From the NCBI RefSeq assembly GCF_018860625.1, contig NZ_JAHKQB010000001.1:1-64000 (forward strand): a DNA stretch of 64,000 bases. The letters run 5' to 3'. Positions 19,268-28,439 of this stretch are shown piece after piece (positions within the stretch are counted from its first letter, which is position 1; the number at the start of each line of letters is the position of its first letter). Origin of the DNA: Paracoccus sp. C2R09. GTDB lineage: Bacteria; Pseudomonadota; Alphaproteobacteria; Rhodobacterales; Rhodobacteraceae. Under the pieces are notes generated by a model. That model did no database searches. It was given only the letters and a program-made list of their open reading frames with translations, and was not told the DNA's origin. The position numbers were made by a program, and so were the translations under genes.

Positions 19268-20068
19268 TCAGCGGCAGGCGGCACCGTATCGCAATGCGGC
19301 CTCGGTTGCCTCTCGGATGGCACGCAGCGGGTGGCGCACCTGCGGGGGCAGGGGCATGACCGCGCCGCGCGCGCCATATCCCCATTCGGCCATCGCCGCT
19401 GCCTGCGCGGGCGTCATCTGGCCATAGGCGTAATCGCCGTTCCCGTCGCGGACATCCTCGGCGGTGTCGCCTGTCGGCAGATCCACGAAGGCCGCCAATG
19501 CGCGGCGATGCGCATCGGGCCTTGCGACCAGATCCTCGTATCGCAGGACCATCGCGGAATGCAGGTGTTCCAGATCCTGCGCGACCTGCCGATGCGCCGC
19601 GATCCAGTGATCGATCATCGCCGCCTCGGGCATGTCCACCCATTTCGATACCGCCGCCGCCACCGCCTGGGGATGGCGGATCACCACCACGAATTGCGAC
19701 AGCGGGAACAACTGCTGCAGCAGCCGCATGCGGGTCAGGTTCACGGGCGATTTCTCGACCCGCCAGTGGCCCTGATCGAACCAGGGGGCCCAATCGGTCT
19801 CGATCCGCTGGCGGGTCTCAAGGCGGTCCAGCGCGCAACCCTCGATCAGGTGCTGGGCCGGGTCGGTCGCGAAATGCATCGGACGTCCGTGCTGCGCGGT
19901 ATGCGCGATGCCCCCCTGCAGGTAGACGCCCTCGTTTTCCGGCACGGGCGCGTCGCGTATCGCGGCCATTCCGGGCAGGGCCGCGATCAGCCGCGCCGTC
20001 AGCGATGTCCCCGACCGATGCAGGCCGCCCACGAAGACGTAGCGATGGGGAAATGCGTTGGCATTCAT
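19268..20068 (-). CDS. Sulfotransferase family protein
   Basis: This 266-aa enzyme transfers sulfate from PAPS to an unknown acceptor. The phosphosulfate-binding loop is GLHRSGTS (15-22). The 3'-phosphate site is the pair VEKSPVN and VVVIRHP, with a trailing LRYEDLVARPDAH segment as in cytosolic and bacterial sulfotransferases. It is transcribed divergently from the glycosyltransferase cluster, 120 bases away, so a sulfated glycan or glycolipid is a reasonable but unproven product. Confidence 0.82.
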   Translation of the reverse strand: MNANAFPHRYVFVGGLHRSGTSLTARLIAALPGMAAIRDAPVPENEGVYLQGGIAHTAQHGRPMHFATDPAQHLIEGCALDRLETRQRIETDWAPWFDQGHWRVEKSPVNLTRMRLLQQLFPLSQFVVVIRHPQAVAAAVSKWVDMPEAAMIDHWIAAHRQVAQDLEHLHSAMVLRYEDLVARPDAHRRALAAFVDLPTGDTAEDVRDGNGDYAYGQMTPAQAAAMAEWGYGARGAVMPLPPQVRHPLRAIREATEAALRYGAACR

Positions 20069-20188
20069 CAGGATGCTCCGGACTGATGTAAATTATATCC
20101 CCCGGGGGGGAACCGCATGCGGTGCCGGTTTCGTTATCTGCGCAGTGGGGAAACCTCCCGAAACCTACAGACCAAGGCGGAAAAGTCC

Positions 20189-22222
20189 ATGCGAATCATG
20201 CATGTCGCACTTGGCGGCTGCCTTAAGGCGCCGCCGGTCAGCTATGGCGTGACCGAAGATACCGGCGGACATATCGCCTATGTTCTGGGGGCGGCCCGGG
20301 CGCAGGCGGGGCGTGGGGACGTGACCTCGGTCAGCATCGTGACGCGGGCCTTTTCCGATCCTCGGCTGGATCCGGTCCATGCACAAGAGGTCGAGGAGAT
20401 GGGGCCGCGCTGCCGCATCCTTCGACTGCGCACAGACGACATGCGCTATCTTGCCAAGGAGGCGTTCGAGGCCGAGCTTCCGGCCCTGACGCAGGCGTTC
20501 CTGAACCTGTTGCGCGATGGCGACCTTCCCGACGTGATCCACGCGCATTTCGCCGATGCTGCCGTCCTTGCCCGCGCGGCATCGAAGGAATTCGGCATCC
20601 CGTGGGTCTATTCCAGCCATTCGCTGGCCCTGGACAAATGCCGCGCCCAGGGCGGCAATCCCGATCCCGCCATGTCGCGCCGGATCGACCGCGAGGCCGC
20701 CGCGATCCGCGAGGCCGGCGCCATCATCGCATCTTCGCGGGACGAGGCCGAATGCCAGATCCCGGCCTATGACGCGGCATCCGAAGGGCGCGTGCATCGC
20801 ATCGGTCCGGGCATCACCGCGCCGCATCTTCGCGATACCGGGCCCGCACAGCGCCTGATCGCGCCCTTTCTGCGCGATCCTTCCAAGCCCATCCTGCTGG
20901 CGGTGGCACGACCCATCCGCAAGAAGAACCTTGCCGCCTTGCTGCGCGCCTATGCGGGCGATCCGGGACTGCAGGACCGCGCGAACCTGGTGGTCGTCGC
21001 GGGCCTGCGCGAAGGACTGCAGGGCGGTTGCCCCGACCAGGACGGCATCGTGACCGAGCTGTTCGACCTGGTCGATCGCCATGATCTGTGGGGCAAGGTG
21101 GCACTGCCGCGCCGGCACGACCATGACGAGGTCGCCTCGCTCTATGCCTTGGCGGCGCAGGGGGGCGTCTTCGTGAACCCGGCGCTGCACGAACCCTTCG
21201 GCCTGACCCTGATCGAGGCCGCACAATCTGACGCGCCCGTCGTCGCCACCTGCCGAGGCGGGGCCGCCGATATCGTTGCAAGCCTGAACTGCGGCGAACT
21301 GGTCGAGCCGACCGATCCCCGCGCCATCGCGGCAGCGGTCACCCGGCTGCTGGACGACCCCGAAACCCCCCGCAAGGCGCAAGAGGCCGGGCGCATCGCG
21401 CGGCGCATCTACAGCTGGGACCGGTGGGCCGATGCCGCGCAGCGCGTCTATGCCGGGTTGCGCGTCGCGGCACCTGCGATCCATCGCCCGCATGCGATGC
21501 TGGCAAGTGATATCGACGGCACACTGACCGGTTGCCGCGACGGGGCTGCTGAATTCACGGAATGGGCGCGGACGCGCGATCCGGGCATGGTTCTTGCGGT
21601 CGCCACCGGCAGATCCGTGGTCGAGGCCCGCCGCGTCCTGCGCGAATGGCACCTGCCGATGCCCGACCTGTTCATCACCTCGGTCGGGTCCGAGATCTGG
21701 CGATGGGGCCGCGACGGTGCCTTGCGCCCCTGTGGCGATTACGCGGCCATGATCGGCGGCGACTGGGATCGCGACGGGGTGCGGGCCGCGCTTGCGCCCC
21801 TTGGGCTGACGGCGCAGCCGGGGCACGACCAGCGGGCGTTCAAGCTGAGCTTCTTCGGGAATGTGCATGATCGCGACCGGATCGGCACGGCATTGAAGCG
21901 TGCCGGGCTGCGGGCGCGGGTGATCCTGTCGCATGACCGCCTGATCGACGTGCTGCCGCGAAATGCGGGCAAGGCCGCCGCCATCCGGTTCGAGGCTGCG
22001 CGGATGGGCATTCCCGCGGATAGCTGCATCGTGGCGGGCGACAGCGGCAATGACCTGGACATGCTGCAGGGCTTCGCCTCGGCCATCATCCCGGCCAATG
22101 CATCGCCCGAGGTCGCATCGGTCCGCGGCGCGTGGCGCAGCGAGCACCCCCATGCGGCCGGCGTGCTGGACGGGCTGGACCGCTTCGGCCACGGCCCCGG
22201 CATCCTGATGGCGGCGGAGTAG
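20189..22222 (+). CDS. Sucrose-phosphate synthase/phosphatase-like fusion (GT4 + HAD)
   Basis: This 677-aa two-domain protein has an N-terminal GT4 glycosyltransferase with the sucrose-synthase-type opening EDTGGHIAYVLGAARA (about 24-39) and the nucleotide-sugar motif FVNPALHEPFGLTLIEA. The C-terminal HAD phosphatase has DIDGTLTG with nucleophile D441, and VAGDSGNDLDML with D618. Such fusions make a glycosyl phosphate and dephosphorylate it in one chain; UDP-glucose plus fructose 6-phosphate to sucrose is the known case. The acceptor here is not certain. The start follows an AAGGCGG ribosome binding site. Three further glycosyltransferases follow in the same operon. Confidence 0.82.
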   Translation: MRIMHVALGGCLKAPPVSYGVTEDTGGHIAYVLGAARAQAGRGDVTSVSIVTRAFSDPRLDPVHAQEVEEMGPRCRILRLRTDDMRYLAKEAFEAELPALTQAFLNLLRDGDLPDVIHAHFADAAVLARAASKEFGIPWVYSSHSLALDKCRAQGGNPDPAMSRRIDREAAAIREAGAIIASSRDEAECQIPAYDAASEGRVHRIGPGITAPHLRDTGPAQRLIAPFLRDPSKPILLAVARPIRKKNLAALLRAYAGDPGLQDRANLVVVAGLREGLQGGCPDQDGIVTELFDLVDRHDLWGKVALPRRHDHDEVASLYALAAQGGVFVNPALHEPFGLTLIEAAQSDAPVVATCRGGAADIVASLNCGELVEPTDPRAIAAAVTRLLDDPETPRKAQEAGRIARRIYSWDRWADAAQRVYAGLRVAAPAIHRPHAMLASDIDGTLTGCRDGAAEFTEWARTRDPGMVLAVATGRSVVEARRVLREWHLPMPDLFITSVGSEIWRWGRDGALRPCGDYAAMIGGDWDRDGVRAALAPLGLTAQPGHDQRAFKLSFFGNVHDRDRIGTALKRAGLRARVILSHDRLIDVLPRNAGKAAAIRFEAARMGIPADSCIVAGDSGNDLDMLQGFASAIIPANASPEVASVRGAWRSEHPHAAGVLDGLDRFGHGPGILMAAE

Positions 22223-22226
22223 GGCG

Positions 22227-23441
22227 ATGACACGTCCCATCGGATATTTCGTGCATCACCAGGGGCGCGGCCATGCTGAACGCTGCGCGGCCATCGTCAA
22301 CGCGCTGCCGGAAACGCGCCCCGTCACGATCTTCTGCGCCCGCGACGACATCTTCCCGCCCCTGCGCAAGGGGGTGGAAATCCGCACCATTCCCAGCCTG
22401 TTCGAGGCCCCGGAGGCGTTTCCCGCCACCGACTGGATCGCCACGCCCGATACGCTGCATTGCGCGCCCGTCGGCTGGTCCACGATCCGACAGGCGATGG
22501 CGATCATCACCGGCTGGTTCCACGAGGCGGACCCGGCCCTGATGATCTCGGATGTCAGTGCCGAGGTGGCGCAGCTGGCCCGCATCTGTTCGGTCCCGCA
22601 TGCGAAGGTGCTGCAGCACGGCGATCGCAGCGATCCGGGGCATATGGCGGCCTATCGCGGGGCGGCGGGGCTGCTGGCACCCTTCCACGCGGATCTTGCA
22701 CAGGACGATTGGCCGGGCTGGATGCGCGATCTGATATTCCATGCGCCGGGTCTGGGCGTCAGGCAGGCCATCCCGGATGCCGCGCAGGCGCGCAAACGGT
22801 TGGGCGTGCCGCCGGGCAGGCAGCTTGCCGTCGTGATCTCGGGCGGGGGTGGTAATGGCTGGGCCGATGCGCCCTTCGGCGTGGCCGCGCGCACATTTCC
22901 CGAAATGGACTGGATCGTCATCGGCAAGATCCAGCGCGACTGGCATGCGACCCTGCCCGCGAACCTGCAATTCGCGGATTGGGTGGACAATCCGCTGGAT
23001 TACATCGCCGCCTCGGATGTCATCGTGTCCTCGACCGGGAACACGACCTGCCAGCAGGTGCTGGCCTCGGGGCGCCCTTGGATCGCGGTGCCGGAATGGC
23101 GCTATTTCGATGAACAGGTGAAGAAGGCCGAGACGCTGGCCCGCGCGGGCGCGGCGCTGCATCTGCCATATCTGCCCGCCTCGGCGCATCGCTGGCAGGA
23201 CGCGATGCGCAGCGCCATCGCGACCCACGATCCCGACACGCAGCGCCGCCTTGCGGGGCAGGGCGCGCCCGGGGCCACCGCGCGGTGGCTCGAATCCCTG
23301 ATCGACCGCATCTGGCACCCCGAAGGCCAGCCGGTCCCCAACCCAGAACCCAAAGAAGGAGAGCCTGATGGCCACCGTCTCAGCCCTGACCATCGCAGCG
23401 GGTCGTTCCGAGCATCTGGCGAACGTCGTCCGGGGCTTTGA
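22227..23441 (+). CDS. Glycosyltransferase, GT-B fold (MurG/GT28-like)
   Basis: The 404-aa protein begins GYFVHHQGRGHAERC, a nucleotide-sugar-transferase opening, and has a C-terminal half like MurG and related UDP-glycosyltransferases (VISGGGGNGW, ASDVIVSSTGNTTCQQVLA, PEWRYFDEQVKKAE). The donor and acceptor are unknown. The last 24 codons overlap the next gene by 74 bases and read as a Pro/Arg-rich tail, suggesting that an earlier stop was lost. It starts 4 bases after the fusion gene and has a GGAGTAGGG ribosome binding site. Confidence 0.78.
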   Translation: MTRPIGYFVHHQGRGHAERCAAIVNALPETRPVTIFCARDDIFPPLRKGVEIRTIPSLFEAPEAFPATDWIATPDTLHCAPVGWSTIRQAMAIITGWFHEADPALMISDVSAEVAQLARICSVPHAKVLQHGDRSDPGHMAAYRGAAGLLAPFHADLAQDDWPGWMRDLIFHAPGLGVRQAIPDAAQARKRLGVPPGRQLAVVISGGGGNGWADAPFGVAARTFPEMDWIVIGKIQRDWHATLPANLQFADWVDNPLDYIAASDVIVSSTGNTTCQQVLASGRPWIAVPEWRYFDEQVKKAETLARAGAALHLPYLPASAHRWQDAMRSAIATHDPDTQRRLAGQGAPGATARWLESLIDRIWHPEGQPVPNPEPKEGEPDGHRLSPDHRSGSFRASGERRPGL

Positions 23442-24351
23442 CGCCCAGACCACCCCGCCGGCCGAGCTGGTGATCGCGGTCATGCAGCCTGAACCCTATG
23501 CCGACCTGCCCGAGGTGTCCTTTCCGGTTCGTCAGATCATGATCCCGGTCGCGGACGGGAACCTGCCCCTTGCGGCCGCGCGGAACACCGCCGCCCGCCA
23601 GGCGGTGGGCGACGTGCTGGTCTTCGTGGACGTGGACTGCATCCCGGCACCCGGGCTGATCGCGGAATACGCGGCGGCGGCCGAACCGGGGCAGGGGCTT
23701 TTGATGGGCGAGGTGATGTATCTGCCCGATCAGGCGGAACGGGACGGCATCGACTATGCCCTGTTCGACCGGCTGGGCGTGCGCCACTCGGACCGTCAGG
23801 CCCCCCCGCCCGAGGGCAAGCGGGAATGCAACGACTATCGCTGCTTCTGGTCGCTGAACTTCGCGATCCACCGGCAGGACTGGGACGAGGCGGGCGGCTT
23901 CGACGAAGGCTATGTCGGCTATGGCGGCGAGGATACGGATTTCGGTCGCATCCTGCACGAAAAGGGCATCGCGATCTGGTGGCTGAAGGGTGCGCGGGTC
24001 TATCACCAGTATCACCCCCATTGCATGCCGCCGATCCACCAGGTGCCCTCGGTCGTGCGGAACGCGGAATATTTCGCGTCGAAATGGGGCCACCGCACGA
24101 TGGAGCATTGGCTGCATGCCTTCCGCCTGCTGGGCCTGATCGAGAACACGCCGGAAGGGCTGCGCGTGCTGCGCGAACCGAACGAACGCGACTTCGCGCT
24201 GTGCCGACAGGAACCGCACATGCCCTATGCCAATACGCGCCGGGTCCTGGACCGCATCCAGGGGATCACCGGCAAGGATCGCAACGACCCGGCCCGCGTG
24301 GCCCAGGTCGAGACCGCGCAGGCGGATCTGCTGACGGCGCGGGCGGTCTGA
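23368..24351 (+). CDS. Glycosyltransferase family 2 protein
   Basis: This 327-aa GT-A enzyme has its N-terminal nucleotide-binding part at residues 1-100, with VFVDVDCIP as the DxD-type metal motif near residue 90. The C-terminal part resembles the galactosyltransferase extension: CFWSLNFAIHRQDWDEAGGF and GYGGEDTDFG (the GGEDxD acceptor-site motif). Its start is well set by AAGGAGAG eight bases upstream. Acceptor unknown. It is followed by the GT4 gene with a 2-base gap. Confidence 0.88.
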   Translation: MATVSALTIAAGRSEHLANVVRGFDAQTTPPAELVIAVMQPEPYADLPEVSFPVRQIMIPVADGNLPLAAARNTAARQAVGDVLVFVDVDCIPAPGLIAEYAAAAEPGQGLLMGEVMYLPDQAERDGIDYALFDRLGVRHSDRQAPPPEGKRECNDYRCFWSLNFAIHRQDWDEAGGFDEGYVGYGGEDTDFGRILHEKGIAIWWLKGARVYHQYHPHCMPPIHQVPSVVRNAEYFASKWGHRTMEHWLHAFRLLGLIENTPEGLRVLREPNERDFALCRQEPHMPYANTRRVLDRIQGITGKDRNDPARVAQVETAQADLLTARAV

Positions 24352-24353
24352 TC

Positions 24354-25445
24354 ATGTCGCTGCGGATCGCCGTCATCGCCCATCTTCGCCATCCCATCGC
24401 CGCCCCCTTCATGGGCGGGATGGAGGCCCATGCCTGGCATCTGGCCCGCGGTCTGCAGGACCGGGGGCACCAGGTCACGCTCTATGCGGCGGGGGACAGC
24501 GATCCGCAATTCGACCTTCGCCCGATCATCGGGCGGCATTACGACCAGGATTATCCCTGGCACGATTTCCACGGCACCGATGTGCTGAACGGTGTGCTGG
24601 ACGATGCCTTTGCGCGCTGCGTGACGGCGCTGGACGATGGCGGGCACGATGTCGTCCACAACAACAGCCTGCACCGGTTTCCGCCGCGCCATGCCTTTGC
24701 CAACCGCATGCCCATGGTCACCTCGCTGCACGTCCCCCCGTTCGAGGGCCTGCGCCGCGCGGCACAGGACAGCGCTGCACCCTGGTCGCGATTTACCGTC
24801 TGTTCGCGGCAGCAGGCGGGTTTGTGGTGGCCCGCAGGCACGCCCGACGGCGCCGATATCGTGGGCAACGGCATCGATCTGCGGTTGTGGCCCTTTCGTC
24901 CCCAAGGCGATGGCAGCGCGGTCTGGGCGGGGCGGATCACGCCGACCAAGGGCACGCATCTGGCGGCGCAGGCCGCGCGCATGGCGGGTGTTCCGCTGAC
25001 GATCTTCGGCGTGATCGAGCATCGCGACTATTACAACGACATGGTGCGTCCGCTTCTGGGCGGCGACATCCGGTATGGCGGGCATCTGCAGGGCGGCGAT
25101 CTGGCGACCGAGATGGGCCGCGCCTCGGCCATGCTGTTCACCCCCCAATGGGAGGAACCCTTCGGCCTGGTGGCCATCGAGGGCATGGCCTGCGGATTGC
25201 CCGTGGCCAGCACCCGCATCGGGGCCACCGACGAGGTGATCGGCGATTGCGGGGCCTTCGCCGCGCCCGACGATGCCGAAGGTCTGGCCCATGCGCTGGA
25301 ACAGGCGCTGCAGATCCCCCGCGAACGTCCCCGCGCACGGGTCGAGCGGCTGTTCAGCCTGGAACGCATGCTTGATCGATACGAGGAGAACTACCGCGCC
25401 GCGATGGATGCGGCGCGGTCGGGGATCAGTGCGCGGGCGTCATGA
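24354..25445 (+). CDS. Glycosyltransferase family 4 protein
   Basis: This 363-aa GT-B enzyme has a glycine-rich N-terminal loop (PFMGGMEAHAWHLARGLQ), a nucleotide-sugar site (VWAGRITPTKGTHLA) and the retaining-GT4 EX7E region (PQWEEPFGLVAIEGMACGLP). It resembles the GT4 enzymes that add glucose, mannose or N-acetyl sugars; the substrate cannot be read. Last gene of the four-transferase operon. Its 3' end overlaps the convergent SDR gene by 20 bases. Confidence 0.87.
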   Translation: MSLRIAVIAHLRHPIAAPFMGGMEAHAWHLARGLQDRGHQVTLYAAGDSDPQFDLRPIIGRHYDQDYPWHDFHGTDVLNGVLDDAFARCVTALDDGGHDVVHNNSLHRFPPRHAFANRMPMVTSLHVPPFEGLRRAAQDSAAPWSRFTVCSRQQAGLWWPAGTPDGADIVGNGIDLRLWPFRPQGDGSAVWAGRITPTKGTHLAAQAARMAGVPLTIFGVIEHRDYYNDMVRPLLGGDIRYGGHLQGGDLATEMGRASAMLFTPQWEEPFGLVAIEGMACGLPVASTRIGATDEVIGDCGAFAAPDDAEGLAHALEQALQIPRERPRARVERLFSLERMLDRYEENYRAAMDAARSGISARAS

Positions 25446-26217
25446 AGGGCGCGATCCGGGCCTCGATCGCGTCGATCACCGCGCGCGATCGGGCGGCATT
25501 CGCGGCCTCGGGATGGGGATTGGCGAACCGCCGCGCGTCATTGTCGTAATAGCGCCCCGAGGCCTCCGCGAATTCCTCCGACAGCGCGGCACGGACAAGG
25601 ATGTCCACGCCGATATTGATGTCGTTCCCTGAAGTGCCGAACCCCTCGCGCACCATCGTCGTCGCCAGAAGCGAGCCCGGATTGACGGCGATGGACAGCG
25701 GGCCGTCGAGATGGGCCGCCGCGAAGCAGCTGCTCCAGATCGTCAGGGCCAGCTTGCTCTGGGCATAGGCCTCCATCGGCTGCAGCGGATGCCTTCCGTT
25801 CATCGCATCGATATCGACCGGGGCCTGTGCTGCCGATGACAGGTGGATCACGCGACCACCGCCGGGCATCCGGGGGGCCAGAAGCCGTGTCAGCAGGGCA
25901 GGGGCGAAGCTATTGACGACAAAGCGACGATCCAGCCCGTCCGGGGTGATCGGGTCGGGAATGCGGAACACGCCCGCATTGTTGATCAGCACATCCACGG
26001 GGTCGATCCCGCGGGCCATGGCGGCGACCTGGCCCAGATCCGACATGTCGGCCAGCGCCGTCTGGACCGAGACGCCGGTGCGACGCAGCTCCTCGGCGGT
26101 GCGGACCAGCTTGTCCCCGGACCGGCCATGGACGACAAGGTCGTGGCCGGCCTCGGCCAGGGCTTGGGCGGTCGCGCGGCCCAGCCCGTCGGTGGCTCCG
26201 GTGATCATGATGGTCAT
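25426..26217 (-). CDS. Short-chain dehydrogenase/reductase
   Basis: This 263-aa Rossmann-fold oxidoreductase has the cofactor loop TGATDGLGRA (6-15) and the structural NNAG motif. The catalytic set is Ser (HLSSAAQ) with Tyr-x3-Lys in YAQSKLAL. The insert before the Tyr resembles retinol-dehydrogenase-like or light-dependent-type SDRs. Substrate unknown. Its start overlaps the stop of the monooxygenase gene, indicating one transcript with it. Confidence 0.85.
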   Translation of the reverse strand: MTIMITGATDGLGRATAQALAEAGHDLVVHGRSGDKLVRTAEELRRTGVSVQTALADMSDLGQVAAMARGIDPVDVLINNAGVFRIPDPITPDGLDRRFVVNSFAPALLTRLLAPRMPGGGRVIHLSSAAQAPVDIDAMNGRHPLQPMEAYAQSKLALTIWSSCFAAAHLDGPLSIAVNPGSLLATTMVREGFGTSGNDINIGVDILVRAALSEEFAEASGRYYDNDARRFANPHPEAANAARSRAVIDAIEARIAPFMTPAH

Positions 26218-27191
26218 GGCATCGCTCCTTCGTGGAAATGCGGCAGCACCTCATGGGCCAGCCGGTCGAGTGTCCCGTTCGTGTCCGCGCGGTTGAAACG
26301 CAGGTTCAGCGCGACATGGTTCACGCCAGCGGCCCGAAGATCCTGCAGGTAACGCAGCAGGAACCTGTGCCCGCTGCGAAAGCCCAGATGAATGGGGCTG
26401 GGTCCTTCGTCTGGATCGGCGGCCAGATCCACATAGAGGGGTTGCAGCACCGGCTTGGCGGGCTGACCCGCCGCCTGCAGGCTGTCGCGCCAACCGGCCA
26501 GCACCTGCGCCTGCGATTGCCCCGGCCGGGGATAGGTCATCCAGCCATCGGCATTGCGCGCGATCCAGTCGGGGGACTGGCGACTGGACCCCGTGACCAT
26601 CAGCGGCAGGCGTGGCCCCGTGGGTTTCGGCAGCATCTCGATCCGGCCGTCGCTGCGCCCGAAGCCGTTGTCGATGCGGGGGCCGGGCAGGCCCATCGCG
26701 CGGATATAGTCGAACGCCTCGCGGAAGGCCCGGTCGCGTGTCTCGAAGGACTTGCCCATGGCGGGAAACTCTTCGGGGCGGTCGCCCGAGGCCACGCCCA
26801 GGATCAGCCGCCCGCCCGACAGCGCATCCACGCTGGCGGCGGCCTTGGCGACATGGGCGGGATGGCGCAGGGGCAGCACGATGCTGGCCACCCCAAGCGC
26901 GATCCGCGATGTCCGCGCGGCCAGGTAGCCCAGGTAGGTGAAAGGATCGAACAGCTGCCCCGCATCCCCGAAGGACGGCACCGCGAAGGGCACGTCCCGC
27001 AGCCAAAGCGCGGCGAAACCTAGGGATTCGGCCAGGATCGCGCGATCCAGATGGCCCGTCATGTCGGGGATCGGGCCGTCGTCATAGCGGGTGATCGGCA
27101 AGACCAGCCCGACGGACAGGCGGCCTGCCTGAAAGGTTGCGTCGAAACCGCGATTGATCTGGTCGAAGGGCGTGTGGGAAAGGTCGCGCAT
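26214..27191 (-). CDS. Luciferase-like (F420/FMN) monooxygenase family protein
   Basis: This 325-aa TIM-barrel protein of the bacterial luciferase superfamily has LSVGLVLPI at the N-terminus, then ALWLRDVPF, TSRIALGVASIVLPLRHP and SGGRLILGVASGDRPEEF, the flavin-site pattern of the LLM class. Start chosen at MRDLSHTPF because a GAAGG ribosome binding site lies 8 bases upstream; the longer frame adds 60 unlike residues. Substrate unknown. About 240 bases without a convincing gene separate it from the upstream dehydrogenase gene. Confidence 0.85.
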   Translation of the reverse strand: MRDLSHTPFDQINRGFDATFQAGRLSVGLVLPITRYDDGPIPDMTGHLDRAILAESLGFAALWLRDVPFAVPSFGDAGQLFDPFTYLGYLAARTSRIALGVASIVLPLRHPAHVAKAAASVDALSGGRLILGVASGDRPEEFPAMGKSFETRDRAFREAFDYIRAMGLPGPRIDNGFGRSDGRIEMLPKPTGPRLPLMVTGSSRQSPDWIARNADGWMTYPRPGQSQAQVLAGWRDSLQAAGQPAKPVLQPLYVDLAADPDEGPSPIHLGFRSGHRFLLRYLQDLRAAGVNHVALNLRFNRADTNGTLDRLAHEVLPHFHEGAMP

Positions 27192-27434
27192 GATCTCAGC
27201 CTTCGGAAGTGGGGGCACGAAGGAAGACGCCCGCAATCGGTCGGTGATGGCCGACAGTCCGGCGCGCCCATGCGGCCGGCGCCTGACGGACGGCCATGCG
27301 CGCCGCGTATCGCCCGCGATGACCCCCAACGCATCGCTGCGCCAGGGGGCCGTGATTCGCGGCCCGGGCATTGTCGGGCGCGGTCACGTTCAGTGCGGAA
27401 CCTGCGGTCATGGAATATCCCTTCACGGTCGCGT

Positions 27435-28439
27435 TCAAAGGCCCGGCAGGACCTGCTTGCCGATCACGCGACCCGATTCCTGGCGGCGATGCGCCTCGGT
27501 CAGGGTCGCGGGGGTCAGGCTGGCGGCACGCTCGGTCACGGTCGATTGCAGGCGCCCGTCATCCAGCATGGCGGCCACCCGGTTCAGAAGATCCGCCTGC
27601 GCGCTCATGTCGGCGGTTTCGAACATCGAGCGGGTGAACATGAATTCCCACGATACCGTCAGCGCCTTGGGCTTGGCCGCGGCCATGTCCAGCGTTTCTG
27701 GGTCGTCGATCAGGGCGACATGCCCGCGCGGGGCGATCAGGTCGATGATGGCGGGCCAGTGCTGGTCGGTCGCGGTCAGCGCGGCCACGTAATCGGGCAC
27801 CAGCCCCAGTTCGCGCAGCTGCGCGCCCAGATCGCCCCGGTGGTCGGTGACGTGATCGGCCCCCATGCGACGCACCCAGTCCTGCGTTTCGGGGCGCGAG
27901 GCCGTCGCGATGACGGTCAGCCCCGTCAGTTGCCGGGCCAGCTGGATCAGGACGGAGCCGACGCCGCCCGCACCGCCGATCACCAGCAGCGTGCGCCCTT
28001 CGGCCCCGCCCTCGGGGATGCGGAAGCTGTCGAACAGCATTTCCCATGCGGTGATCGAGGTCAGCGGAAGGCCGGCGGCCTCGGGGTGATCCAACGAGGT
28101 GGGCTTGCGTCCGACGATGCGTTCATCGACCGCGTGATATTCGGCATTGGTGCCGGGGCGCGTGACATCGCCCGCATAGAAGACCTGATCGCCGATGGCG
28201 AAGCCCGTCACCTCGGCGCCGATCTGTTCGACGGTGCCCGATGCGTCGAAGCCCAGAATGGCCGGACCATCCTCGGGGGATCGCGCCGCGCGCAGTTTCA
28301 CGTCCACCGGGTTGACCGAGATGCCCTGCACCCGAACCAGCAAATCGCGCGGGCCCGGAACGGGGCGCTGGGCCGCGATCTCGCGCAGCGCGCCTTGGCC
28401 ATCCAGCGGACCTGCCTTGTCATATCCGATCGCCTTCAT
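27435..28439 (-). CDS. Zinc-type/quinone-oxidoreductase alcohol dehydrogenase
   Basis: This 334-aa medium-chain dehydrogenase has an N-terminal GroES-like domain ([17 protein letters not shown]), then [14 protein letters not shown], and a Rossmann domain with [20 protein letters not shown]. The usual catalytic-zinc Cys and His residues are not evident, pointing to the NADPH:quinone oxidoreductase branch often named 'zinc-binding alcohol dehydrogenase'. The start follows AAGGACGA. It may form a small redox cluster with the monooxygenase and SDR genes. Confidence 0.85.
   Translation of the reverse strand: MKAIGYDKAGPLDGQGALREIAAQRPVPGPRDLLVRVQGISVNPVDVKLRAARSPEDGPAILGFDASGTVEQIGAEVTGFAIGDQVFYAGDVTRPGTNAEYHAVDERIVGRKPTSLDHPEAAGLPLTSITAWEMLFDSFRIPEGGAEGRTLLVIGGAGGVGSVLIQLARQLTGLTVIATASRPETQDWVRRMGADHVTDHRGDLGAQLRELGLVPDYVAALTATDQHWPAIIDLIAPRGHVALIDDPETLDMAAAKPKALTVSWEFMFTRSMFETADMSAQADLLNRVAAMLDDGRLQSTVTERAASLTPATLTEAHRRQESGRVIGKQVLPGL

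Noticed and set aside
20098..20115. Run of C followed by G before the sucrose-synthase-like gene as a terminator
   Set aside because: The CCCCCGGGGGGG stretch cannot form a hairpin with a loop, and it lies between divergent genes where no terminator is expected.
27192..27434. Small minus-strand frame of 80 codons before the monooxygenase gene
   Set aside because: No ATG with a ribosome binding site at a sensible place, no recognisable family, and composition typical of a non-coding G+C-rich stretch.
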